From Oidiodendron maius Zn (Eukaryota; Ascomycota; Leotiomycetes; Myxotrichaceae): a stretch of DNA of 64,000 nucleotides. The DNA is taken from contig KN832879.1 in the NCBI GenBank assembly GCA_000827325.1, positions 434,001 to 498,000 on the forward strand, in the 5' to 3' direction. Position 1 is the first letter of the stretch; every line of letters starts with the position of its first letter. Below, piece by piece: positions 37,054 through 48,972 of the stretch. A program made the translations under genes and the position numbers. The notes under the pieces were generated by a model that saw only the letters and a list, made by a program, of their open reading frames with translations, did not search any database and was not told the DNA's origin.

Positions 37054-40027
37054 CTGGATCATGGATCCATGGTTCCGTGGATCCCACCGCCCGCCCGGGT
37101 GAGACTTCCTGGCAACCCGGGGAGGCGTGCACGCTCTTCTGCACGCCGTGCGTCCGCGCAGGCGCAAACACTCTATTTCGCGGGCAGCCACTCCCCGACC
37201 ACCAGGCCTTTCCCTTCCCTTCCCACACTGCATGCGGCGGGTCAGAGGAGACCGCGAATCAGCGATGCGAGGATGCGTGAGCTGTCCGAGGTACTTCCGC
37301 TGCGGTGCTGGACTGAAAGCGATGCGAAGTACCGCATCGTGCCCCTCGATCGTGATGGTATTTTTCTTCATATGCGCACCTGCCCGACTGCGGCGCTCTG
37401 TCCTCGACTGACACCGCGCCTTCGTATCCCATAGGAATGATACCGCGCGAAAGTACCTCCCGTATTATTGAGAGTGAGCGATCGTGGTGATCATCGGGCC
37501 AGGAGGGTATTTGACTGAAAGATCGCCTCCCACGCCTCCAACCCTCCTGCTGTCCATCTCGCTGGTCACCTGGCTGGTCAGACGACATCCACTACAGTTA
37601 TATCTCCCTCGCCGCCAGCCGCCGCCCCATCTGATCCACCCTCTCTTTAATAATGTACAGTGTTTCCCTCGTCGGGTCTCGTCACGACGGCTGTCGCAGT
37701 GGCTGTCGCACACCTACCCCCGCAGCCCGAAAGGTACGGCACCAGCTGCCGTGGGTAAGTCGTGTCGTCCCAGGAGAGCGTGCACCGGAGATTTTTATTT
37801 TTCTCAATTATTACAGTTCCTGTACATCGGTTACGGGTTCTGGGTTCCTCGTGAAACATCAGTACGTGGAATAGTGTGGTCGCACAGCAGGCAAGCCCCT
37901 CATGGCCCCCCGATAACGCCCACCAAACAACCCACAGAACTGGGATCCCAAGAGATTCTTGGAAAGAGCTGAACCAGCAGTGGGGTTCAGGAGTTCAGGA
38001 TGAAAGATATCTGGGCACACGGGCGACACGCCTGCGTACCATTAGCATATCAGCCTGAAGTGTCGCCCCTTGATCCATCCACTCGCCATACCAGTCACTC
38101 GGTCCTGACAGATGGGGCAATTCGGCCAACCGTGTCCTGGGGATAGCCGGTGCGGCGGCGACGGACTGCATGGACAGCCTAGTCTCCCCTTTTTTTTCAT
38201 TGTGTTCTCTTCATACACGTTTCTTTTCCCTTTTCTCTCGCACCATTGTGTACGAGGGTACACCTTGAGTACAGGTATTGTGTGTATGTCTCGTCTCTCA
38301 CTCCTCGGGTACGTTCTATACCTACCTAAATCCCACAGGTCGGAACCCGAACAATATGGTCCTTGGCCATGATCCATCGTACCGGTTAGAATACGGCATT
38401 ATTTTGGTACTGGACGCATATACGCCTTGTACAAAGGTCCTGTCGGATGGCATGTACCGCCCGGAAATCCCCCCAAAATCCATCATATTTCCCAATTTTT
38501 GTGCTATACCACACTGCGACTTTCCGTTCACGTCAGACCCAATGGATTAGGATCCAACCTTTCCCGCTCGCCTCGAATTACCTATGTCCCTATTATATCC
38601 CTCCCTCGCGTCCCAAACACAGCTCTCTTCCAACAAATACAAATCTGAGCCTCACCCCCCACCTGTCACACAAAAGCCGTACCCGCAGCCTAGAGCTGTA
38701 GACACGCATTCTCATTCACATCCGTTCTATTACGGCAAGTAGCCATCACATTCTAAATGGTTTTATCCTCACTCCCTTGCCCTTCCACGAGCATTCTCCA
38801 TCACGGAACGGGCCCGCTCCGTCGCGGCCCCACGGAGGCCGAGCGCAACGACATGGTTTGTCTTCTCTTGGCCCTTGCCATCTTTTCACAATAGCGACAA
38901 TACTAGATCGTTTGACTAGTGGCTGGTGGGAGAAACGCTGGTCCACACGGTGGATACGGAGGTACCTCCCTGCTTTCAGATAACGCCTCCGCGATTACGC
39001 TCCCACTTGTATCGTACCAGTTTCAAATCAACAGGATGCAGATAACGCATCTCCACAATAGAACCGTCCGCTCCAGTTATAAGCCCACAAGCACAGCCGT
39101 CTTACACTCTTATTCCCGTGGGGATGTAATAGTGATCTGGGGTACAGGACGTTATGTGCAGTCAGATAATGTAGATTCCTGGATGTTTCAAAAACTTTGA
39201 TAATGGAGACCCATGTACGTAAGGGTCCGGAGGATTACGGACTAGGGAGCGTAGAAAACTACGCGACGGACGGGGGGAAGGAGCTTCGGGATTGGGACCT
39301 TGAGCGTGGCTTGCTTTGCCCCAATTCATCTTGAGGTATATGGAAACCATGCTTTCGGAATGCCGGAAGCGGTAAGGATGTTGGTGATGGATGAGGGATA
39401 TATGAATTGAGGAACATTAGCTAGCTTTATTTCGTCCTCATCCTAGTTGGCTTACATTCAAAGTCGGGTTCTTCTATCTAGAAATGCAAGAGCACACATG
39501 CGGGACGAAAGCGCTGTTATTAGAAATTTCTCATTTGCATGAGCTTGGGTTGATTCTATGTGTACAGTTCAGGGTATTCCCTATGTCATTTTTTGTCAAG
39601 ATAAGAATGACTTTAGACAAGCAAAAATTGTCTCCCTAGGAGACAAACTCCACGGACTCCCTCCCAAGCCTGATATAACCCTCCTAAGGTGCAACCAACC
39701 CACCCTGCAAAGGAAAAAAGTTGCGCGTGCTCGAGGCGCCGTCCCAAACGCCGAGAGAGTAGGGTACATTGTGAACGCCTTTTGTAATCGTACAGTCGTG
39801 AGAAAGAAAAGCCCGATTTCCAGTGCCTGCCTCTGTCTGCTGATGCAAATCGATGAGATGCTGAAAGACTGACTGAGACCGAATAATCGGCGAAGAGCAC
39901 ATATACATGCAAGAAAAACTTGCAGGATTAGAGATGAACATAGCCAAATATATGCATAGAATGTTATACAGAATAAAATGATAACTTTTCACAAAGATTG
40001 GAAGGAAACCCCGCAACAATTCAACTT

Positions 40028-43000
40028 TCATTGGTATCTCTGTCGTGGTGGAGCTGCAGAGGGAGGGGGAGCCGGATGTCGAGGGTCGTACTCTTCGTAG
40101 TACGCCGGATCAGATCGCGAGACTGCCGCGCGACTCTCATACACCGGCTTTCGCGCGTACTGTTCACCTTCGTAGACCGGTTTGCGAGCATACTGCTCGT
40201 TATCGTACGTCGCATATATTGGTTCCGGCTCTCGCTCCCTCCGCACCGGTCTACGGATCATGTAGTCGCCCTTCGGATCGGACACCTGCACGTACTCATA
40301 TGTCTCGACATATTGAGGCTGTCGTGGTCGTGGATCGTCGGCGTAGACGCGGTAGTACTCCTGGCGTGGCGCCCTCTCATAGGCAACATTCTCAGGGAGA
40401 GGTGCCCGCGCCCCGTAGACAGCCTCCGGGAAGGGATGAGCTGGACTGCGCTCACGATACTGCCCTGGTTGCGCGCCCACTTTAACGTATACTGGCGACC
40501 TCGAGCGTGCGCGGTCGTTCTCGAGCCGGATGCTCTCGTACCGGGCAAATTGGCTGGGCGTACGACGCATGCCGTGTCCGCCCTGTCTCTCCTCGCGGTA
40601 GACCACATTGTTCAACTTGTACCGTCTGTCAACCAATTCTGGTGATCGGTCTCGTGCCATGGTTTGCTCTCCAGCGGCGTGGACATAACGATCATCATAT
40701 GCGTATGTTGGACTTTGTTTCGCTTGAGGAATACGCTCGCGAATGATATAGCCAGACTCGTCTTCCGCAAGAGGTCGTCCACGAGCCATGATAATTCGGC
40801 CATCCTCCTCATGGGCCTCGCGTGTACGCCGGGCTTCCGGTAGATGTTGGTATGAGCGCGGCTGGCTATCTATGCGGTCGTCACTTCTAACCAAACGCTC
40901 ATCAGCAGCACGTTCCAGATCACTCGTCTTCGCAATCCCTGGCACTTCCCCAGGCTGGAATTCGTTGAGGAATCGTTCCGCCGCGCTGCTCGCCTCCGCA
41001 GAGGGCCGTGCTCGAGCCTTCTCGTCCGCCTTGGAAAGTGGTCGAGCCTGCACCTCGCCTTCTTCAGGGCCAAACTGTGGCTCCTGTTTGATTGGCTTCC
41101 TTTCGCGAGCTTCTCTAGCCTGTTGGGTAATCTGAGCTACGACCTCAAATACACGATTCTGTTGTGCCACGGTGTCCTCAGCAGATAGATACTGGGACTC
41201 CTTAGGCACATCTTGCTGAGAGGTCGCGCTTAGAATATCCTGCCGCTCAAGTCTCTGCACTGGCGGATCTTCGTAAGAAAGGGCCGCGGGATCACGGCGA
41301 AGGCGGTACTCCACCTCTCCCTCGTCTCGATAGCGGGATGACCTATCCACGTAAGATGGAACCTCGCGGATGATCTCACGCTCATAAGCGTCTGCTGACC
41401 TCACATGAGATGGAGTCGAGATGCGTCTCGGTTCATATGCTGGATAGTACTCTTCCGCACGTCGTAACACTTTATACCTCGGCTGAACATCCTCTGGGAC
41501 GCGATCTTCTCTTAGATCACGAGGATTGCGAGGATCGTATTGGCTGCTGTCATATGTGTTGCTTGTCGAGCCAGATGGTCTTCCGCTATCAACATAATAT
41601 CTCTCATGGTTATCCTGCGACGGAGCAAGTGAATATTGATCCCGGTCTCCGTAGGGGCTCGTCTGGCCAGTCTGAGTGTCTGTAAGGCTTTGCTCTAGTA
41701 TGGCAAAGATTTCTGGGAGTGCTTCGCTAATCAGTTTAAGCTTCTGCTCGTTTGCTCCTGGCTTCTCGAATACTGGAGCTAGGCGAGTCAACTCTGGAAG
41801 CTCAACCATATCCTTTGTCCAGTCTGGCATATATGCTGGCTCATTCTGGGACCTTCCTTGTTCATGGACAGAGTGGAAGTGATTGACAAGCTGTGGAAAG
41901 GAGAAATGTTTCTTCTGCGTGTTCGAGGAAGCGCCTGCCATGCCTAGACTGCACGCTTTACATAAAAGGCCGTTTATGTTCCGCACTTTCCGCATATTCT
42001 TATTATTGGACAGGCCATCGATGATCATTGTCAAAGGTGGATCCTCCGGGAAGTTGGCTCGCGAACTCTTCAACACGTGATAGAGTATGGTGTATACCTT
42101 CACGCCTCCAGGGATGTCCTTAATGTTGTTAATAGCATCCCAAACGTCCCGTGCGCTTTTCGCAACATCCTGAAGCTGTGCCTTGTACTCCTCCGTTCTC
42201 TCAGGGACCGGTGCTGGTGGAAACTGATTAACAGGGGTCAGAGGTACTTGAATAGGTGGCTGGGGATAGGCGTATCCATACTGGCTCCCTTGTGGAGCGT
42301 AAGGTGGCTGTAGTTGGGAAACAATTTCAGGTCCTGACACAGGGTACATTGGACCTGGTTGTTGAGGGCCATAATATCCTTGGGTTGTTGCCGGATATGG
42401 CCCGCCATAGCCTGGCTGGGCATAGTCCTGTGGTGGCTCGTTGTAACCAAGGTTGTTACCCACAGGTGGAGGACCAGAGTATTGCGGAACTGGATAGCCC
42501 TGTGGAGGTTCCGCGTAGGCCGGAGCATATGGATCACCCTGGGGTCCTGCATACTGGTCTCCATACTGAGGTTGCCCATAGTAAGGTCCTTGGTTCTCCG
42601 GATAGCCATGCAGATTGGCGACTGGAACAGAGGCGGAGAGAGGTGATGGCTGATACCCACCATATCCATAGCCCTGCTGCGGGGCAGTGACAGGGTATGG
42701 GACAGTAGCAGCGGGAGGAGCAGCATAGTATGAAGCCTTACTTGAGAGGGGTTCCGGGTTGAATGGCGGATATTCTGGCCATTCCGCTTTCCAATGGACG
42801 ACAACACTTCCGACACTGAGCTCATTGGTATGCTTGGCAGCATAATGTTGAATGACCCCCTCAAAGCCGTAAAATTTGAAATGGTTCTCACACTCACTGC
42901 AAAGGAAAAGTTCCTTACGGTACTGCTCCGTGTGTGGCTTGATCTTGGTATCAAAGACCCACTTCATATTCTCTAATGTGAGCTTCCGAGTGTACGGGCC

Positions 43001-45094
43001 ACCAGGGGGGTCCATTTCAGGCTCATGGCCGGCTGCGCGAATGGCCGCTTCGTCCTTGGCCACCTCAGCATAGAATCGTTTGCGCACGTACATCAAAACT
43101 TCGGCTGCGAATGACGGGCAATTGTCTTTGGTTACCTTGGTTCCACCAGCCCAAGCATCACGGATCGTTTCATCGGCATACCCACCAATTCGGAGACGCA
43201 ACGGCGCCTGTATATCTTCCCATTCCCGGTCAGCGTCTTTCGGCTCCGGTCTAGGCTGGACATCCGGATAGTTACGCTCTTCGGATCGTTCTTGAACCAC
43301 GCGGGTCTGAGCCAGTCGCTCATTTTCCCGTTGCTCGGCATCCTGGCGCTGGGAGATCAGCCTGGGCTCCAATACCTGCCAGGCATCATCATCTAATGGT
43401 TTGATAATCTGCATTGCTGCTTGAAACGATGTCATATGGGCTAGGACACCTGCAGTTAGTGGAGGGTCGAGTAACATGCACCGTCTTTCTATCTCTGCTC
43501 TTCGAGCTGCCTTCACCTCAGCAACTTCCTCCTTGCTTCTTTCGTGTCTAAATTGTAGATAGTTTCGAGGGGGATGAGGTGTTAATCCATTTTGTAAAGG
43601 AGAACCAAATCGTTGGGGATTTGGGGCTAAATTACGCAGTCGTTAGCTCCTCTTGGTGTTGTTGGAAGGAATATAATTATTAAATACACTCACGGAGTGA
43701 AGTATGGATGGTAGTTGTTGGTAAATGAGACACTTGGGGGAGGTTTAAATTATTACCTGCAAAATGCGGTACACTTCCGTTCGGAGTGGGGCCTGGCGTA
43801 GAACTTGGCGTAGATATAGGTTGAGTGCCATTGCTAGTCAGTGTGGCAGGATTGCTGAATACTTGCGGCTCCATGATGTGCATTCGTGCGACGCCTCCGC
43901 TGGCTTCCCATCTTTCCCAGCGTATTGAATCGTTCCTTCGCTCTTTGCCCCGATCATCTAGGCCTTTAATCCATTCTTCAGCGGTTGCCGATCCCATAGA
44001 TTTGACATTCAAAAATTCCTGCTTGATGTCTTCGATCTGGGGCTGGAAGAAATTCTTGGTGATCTGGATGGTTGGCGGTGGTTGCCCGCTTTGCAACGTT
44101 GTCAGAGGGAGAACGTGCATTTCATTGGTAAGAAATATGAATGGCAGGGCGGCCATGAGTTGGGAAGGAACTGAAGATGATAAGAGTAAATCGATTTCCT
44201 AATGTAGTACCGTCAGTGGGCGATAAGAACGGAGACATTTGAAAAGAAGCCGCGAGTAGCTACCTTTGTGCAGCGTTGCTGGATGCAAGAGCCGCATGTA
44301 CTGACTCCAAATGACCAGATGGGTCTAATGCCGTTTTCACCAGGCCCCGGATGCCAAGGATCCATGGTAACGGAAGGAATTTTCTGCCTCTTCCTGCCGC
44401 AGAACTGGCACGTGGAGGAGCACGCCAATCTCAACATATCCAGTTCGGATTTTCCGTTGAGGGGGCTTGGCATACCAGGCAGGAACAACCGTCTGGAGGC
44501 TCGCCAGATGGCATCCGGCACCATGGGACTGAGAACTGACTTTGAAAGTGGAGAAATGGAAGGGCCGGGTGAAGAAGGGTCAAGAAACGCATTGAAAGAT
44601 TTGCTGACTGACAACATAAGTCCAAGATTTCTTGGGGGTATGAAAGTAAAGATGTGATGCCAGATCTCAGCAGGCAATAAAGCCTTGTCTCTTGGCAGGC
44701 CTCCTTCGGCAGTCCTGTTAATGTGCATATCCTCATCAGTCTTCAGGCGCTTCCGAAGCTCTTGTGGCAGTCCATTTGGAACGTCTTCTGCAGCACCAGA
44801 ATACTTTCGTTTATTCGGCTTGCCCCCTGACGCTCCCGCAGATGTGGTATCCGCGGGCTGCACCAAAGTATTCTTGTCCTGGTTCATTTGTATGCCAGAT
44901 GTGCTGGGAGCCTCACCCTCATCATCATCGCTATCAGCAGACATGGAAACGTCTGAATCAGAATCGTCATCCTCGAGGGCTGGGGCAACGTTCTTGCTCG
45001 TGGATGCATGGGCCACGCGAAGGTCGGCAACGGTCTGGGCTGGTATTGATTCATCGGAGCTGGAATCTGAGGTGGAGGAATCTGAGCCATCCAT
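40028..45094 (-). CDS. large F-box-like / zinc-finger protein, function unknown
   Basis: Three exons join in phase: 45094-44264, 44198-43757 and 43626-40028, giving 1623 aa. The last acceptor (ATTTAG) restores continuity through PNPQRFGSPLQNGLTPHPPR into the long exon. Parts: acidic Ser/Asp-rich N-terminus with a basic KRKYSG..RKRLK patch, a likely NLS; F-box-like segment at 138-172 (ALLPAEIWHHIFTFIPPRNL); a four-Cys zinc-binding pair, CQFC at 229-232 and CGSC..RC at 267-275; a single C2H2-like unit at 666-689 (Cys666, Cys669, His684, His689) in a conserved block; a Pro/Tyr/Gln-rich low-complexity segment near 740-900; a second conserved Cys-containing block (NINGLLCKACSLGMAG); and a very long Arg/Tyr/Glu-rich disordered tail. 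An F-box would suggest an SCF ubiquitin-ligase adaptor and the fingers a nucleic-acid or protein contact, but no function is established to my knowledge. Confidence 0.85.
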
Positions 45095-45758
45095 GGCTAT
45101 CTGGTCTCTCGCGGATCTGTTATGGCTCTGAGGAATCTTCGGACGGGTATACACCGAGGGGTAAGTTTCAGAATGGGAGGCAAGAGAGGAAGATAACAAA
45201 GGAAGTCCCAGTTGTGCGAAAAGGTCGGTATGAATAACGACCAGCAACTATGGAAGTCAACACTACACAGCCGCAGATTGGCAGAAGCGCCTAGGAATCT
45301 GATCAAGAAAGGAAGAGTGGTTAATGTGCGCAAGTCGCAGGACTATGCTGGACCGCACTGCTGGAGGGCAACGAAAGTGGGAAGCATGGACAAGAGCGCC
45401 TATCTGCGGGGCGCAGGGAGAGAGGGAGATGGAGACAAGGTGAAAGAGGATGAGCTCGAAGAATCGCGAGTCGAGCCGCGTGAGGGGTGGTGTTTGAGAA
45501 TTTGTACTTTTCCTGGTGGTGCGCGAGGTGAAGAGAAAGTCGAATGTAGGGCGAACACGAAATGATTGGATCCAAGCGGTTGGTGCAGCCTCGGTTTATC
45601 ACGTGATCATAAGCCATACACTTTGGGATGTGGCGGTGTTGAGCCCCATAGGTGAGATGACGCCGCCCGACAGGAGGTGGACAAGGCAAACATAAAATAC
45701 GGTCCTTCAACTTCCCTTCCTTTATACACCTGGAGTTCGACGCAGCTCTTTCTCGATC
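45095..45758. promoter_or_regulatory. divergent promoter region, F-box/zinc-finger gene and abp1
   Basis: 664 bases between two divergent start codons. It holds ATCACGTGATCA at 45598-45609, about 150 bases before the abp1 ATG, and a TATA-like AAATAC/TATAC region nearer the gene. No other gene is supported; the 211-codon minus-strand open frame here lacks any family feature. Confidence 0.45.
45598..45609. promoter_or_regulatory. ATCACGTGATCA palindromic E-box-type site
   Basis: On the minus strand it reads TGATCACGTGAT, identical over 12 bases to the site at 2838-2849. It sits at a promoter-like distance upstream of abp1. The binding factor is not known from the sequence; bHLH or CACGTG-binding bZIP proteins are candidates. 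Confidence 0.45.
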
Positions 45759-48412
45759 ATGGCCTCGCTCAACACCTCCTCGAACGGGCCATCTATCAAG
45801 TCCTCCTACCAGGGCGTGGTCAATTCCCCAGCGCCCACCGGCCCCGCAGCGAGCTCGCCCACATATGGACAATGGGCGCTCTTCACTGTGTCGGCGCCAT
45901 TGGTGAACGCCTTCCAACAGGATGCCGGCGGGAAGGAAAGCGTACTGAAGGTCCAAAGTACGGGAGGTATGTGAGCTAGTTATGGAAGACTTTTCTCTTT
46001 GCCTGGGCTAACAATGAACCCAACAGAGGGCGAACTTGTTGATTTGATCGAGGACTTTTCCGAGGGACGGGTGCAATTTGCATTCGTCAAAGTTAAAGAC
46101 CCGAATACGGGTCTACCAAAACACGTCTTGATTGCATGGGTTAGTTCTGGAAATTGTGAGGTGTGTACGACATCGTGGCTGACAGACTGGGTTTTACAGT
46201 GCGGAGAAGGCGTGCCCGAACGAACCAAGGGCTACTTCACAAGCCACCTGGCAGCAGTGTCCAAGATTCTTCACGTTGGTCTTCTCATAAGATTATGTAC
46301 TGAATTGGTACTGATATTCTCCTAGGGATACCACGTCCAAATAACCGCTCGCTCCGAACGCGACCTCAACCCCGAAAACATTGTGCAAAAGGTTGCAGAT
46401 GCCTCTGGTGCAAAGTACTCTGCCGCATCTGCAGGACCTCCGCCCGCCGCCGCACGCCCTCCACCAGTAGCCTCGAAGCCCGTCTTTATTCCTACGCGAA
46501 CTGGTCCCGGAAGCGGCTTCAACCCCTTGGCTGACAGCTCGAGGTCGAGAGATGCTCAACGTAGTGGCAATGTCGACGAGGATGGATGGGGTGCGGATGC
46601 GCCTCCTGTTGTTCGTTCACAGCTTGAAAAGGTTGCACCTGCATATCAGCCGACAAAGGTCAACATGGCGGAGCTGATCAAGCAAAAAGAACCGTCGACG
46701 TTCAATGGCAGTCAGCGAGATAATGACCGTGATGACTCGGGCAATGTCGTGAAAGGCGGATACCAGCCAGTTGGAAAGGTCGATATTGCAGCGATACGCG
46801 CCCAAGCCAAAAATATTCAGGACGACCGGCCAACCATAGTAAAAGGGGCCTATGAGCCGGTTGGCAAAGTCGACATTGCTGCCATTCGAGCAAAGGCACA
46901 GAAGCCTTCCGATGAACCACACGTTTCCCCAGCTGCAACAAGCGGCTCAGCAAGTGACGAGGCACCGAAATCGCTTGCCGAGAGGTCTGCTGCCTTCTCA
47001 GCCTCGGAGAGGCTCACAACTCTGCCTAAGCCTAAAGTTGCCAATAAATTTGGATCGAGTGCGGCTTTCACTGGAACCAAAGCTCCTACTCCAGGCGCGT
47101 TTGGAATTCAGTCCCCTCCAACCACCTCATCACCTCCCGTCGGTACTGCTAGCCGAACCTTCGCAGACGAGGGTGGCAAGACACCAGCTCAGATCTGGGC
47201 AGAAAAGAAGGCACGGGAAAGGGGCCTCAGCGGAGCAGCAGATACTACACCAAGTATTACATCCCCAATCAAAAGCCAAGCAAGCGGCGGTGGAGAATGG
47301 AAAAGTGGGTATACTGGGAAGTCTTGGGCTCCTGTCGCTACTACAACCACAGGTCGCTCTTCTGGTAGCGTTGAGCAGGAACGAACTGGCGAAGATGAGA
47401 ACGAGCAGGAAGAAGCTACTGTATCATCAGCTGGTGGAGTTGGCGCTTTGAGAGATCGTTTCAAGGGCGGAGCACCAATGGGCCAACCCAGCTCTATGGG
47501 GGCATCTGTAGAACACGATGCTCCTCCACTTCCTTCGGGCAGGCCGCAAGTCGGTGTTCCCATGCCTGGACTACCATCTCGATCACGTCCATCGGATGAT
47601 GATGATGATGAACAAGGAGGTCCAAATATCCCTCCACCACCTGCCATACAACGATCTCCTTCTCCTGAACGCGAGCCTTCTCCTGTGCGGATTGCAATGC
47701 CGGTTGCAAGAAGCAAGCAACCTGAGCTTGAAGCGGCTGAGGAACCACCAACTATTCCTGCAAGAGCTATAGAAGAACAGATTCAACACGAGGAAGACGA
47801 TGAGCCAGAAGCGCATGATCCAGCTCGCGCGGCCGGAGCCGCAGTAGCCGCCGCATCTTTTGGACAAGACGCTGCCGGTCACGAGGCATCTAGTGCCGGT
47901 GGAAAACGCGCAATTGCTCAGTACGACTATGAAAAGGCAGAGGACAATGAGGTCGAGCTCGTTGAAGGGCAATATGTCACGAACATCGAGATGGTGGATG
48001 AGGATTGGTGGATGGGCACGAACGAAAAGGGCGAGAGTGGTTTGTTCCCAAGCAATTACGTTGAGCTTGTCGATGATGGTGATACCACTGCACCGGCTGC
48101 TCATGAGCCCGAGCCCGAGCCCGCTTCAGCTCCAGCTCCAGCTCCAGCTCCAGCTGCGAGACCCGCTGCTGCTGCCGCACCGGCAGGCCCAACTGCCACC
48201 GCTGTCTATGACTATGAAGCTGCTGAGGACAATGAATTGAGCTTCCCTGAAGGTGCCAAGCTCACTGGGCTTGTGAGTTCCTTGTTAATACTTAGAATGA
48301 ATGATGGCTAATCTACATGATACAGGAATTCCCCGACGAGGACTGGTGGTTTGGTCACTACGAGGGTAATTCTGGCCTCTTCCCCGCCAACTATGTACAA
48401 CTTGATGAGTAA
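45759..48412 (+). CDS. abp1: actin-binding protein Abp1 (drebrin-like)
   Basis: Binds F-actin at cortical patches and links it to endocytosis and Arp2/3. Five exons in phase: 45759-45966, 46027-46139, 46200-46274, 46326-48272, 48326-48412, giving 809 aa. Order: ADF-H domain (about 25-155, with LIEDFSEGRVQFAFVKVKDP and GYHVQITARSERDL); acidic Arp2/3-type motif DEDGWGAD (216-223); a repeat seen once weakly (near 237-251) and twice almost perfectly (275-294 and 305-324, K-G-x-Y-x-P-V-G-K-V-D-I-A-A-I-R-A); central Pro/Ser linker with proline-rich SH3 targets; acidic DDDDE stretch; and two C-terminal SH3 domains at about 659-716 and 752-807 (ALYDY-like AQYDYEKAEDNE and AVYDYEAAEDNE, both ending LFPxNYV). 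The last exon finishes the second SH3. An alternating Ala-Pro linker from a CCAGCT tract lies between the SH3 domains. Confidence 0.94.
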
Positions 48413-48972
48413 ACGGCGATTGAGGATGGATTATAGCTACATTTGTAGTTATGATGGTGATGATGGATGAAGATGAATATCGAATGATAACAGTTGATTC
48501 ATCTCTATATTGTGACGCGTACTCTTGCCATTAGTTGTGATATGCTACCCTTACGCAATTAACACATTTCTTTTCTAAATAACTAAGAAACAAAGTCCCG
48601 ATTCACGGACAAGGGAGTAACGACAACCTTGAAATTTCAAGTCTAAAATGATGTTAACTCCACAACACCAATCCTTCTCTTGAAATATTTCTTGATCGAC
48701 CAGATCTTGGGATTGGTACCTCGAAATGTCCAAATATAACAGTCTCCAAAATATCCCGTACTTTCTAGCCAAACTCTGCCAAATAACTTATGCTTTGTAT
48801 TCTTCGTGATGAATATTTTGCAGGATATCGTTTGTCAATTCGCTAGCAGCATCCTTCAACGCAAGCTTGGTGTCGTTAGTAGGGCGATATATAGTTATAA
48901 AGGTCAGCTCCATACTTGCGCAGTCCATGGGAAAGTTAGCAACTTCATATTCTGACCTAAAATGGTTTCTAG
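48413..48972. other. intergenic between convergent genes abp1 and CYSTM-like
   Basis: Two 3' ends meet here. A/T-rich, no gene seen. If the CYSTM-like gene has a further 3' exon it would lie here. Confidence 0.45.

Larger units (their letters stand above)
35249..40027. other. 4.8-kb stretch without recognisable gene, upstream of veA
   Basis: The longest gene-free stretch in the window. The veA promoter lies at its left end and the 3' end of the large F-box gene at its right. GC-rich and repetitive near 35900-37100: degenerate CCAGCCAGA repeats at 35958-36030 and a GC dinucleotide run at 37036-37053. Open frames up to 210 codons exist on both strands at the same place, have no family features, and look like products of GC-rich sequence. 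A long veA leader, a lncRNA or a lineage-specific gene are possible. Confidence 0.45.

Noticed and set aside
45321-45956. 211-codon minus-strand frame across the abp1 promoter
   Set aside because: No ATG at its start in a sensible context, overlaps abp1 exon 1 antisense, and lacks features.
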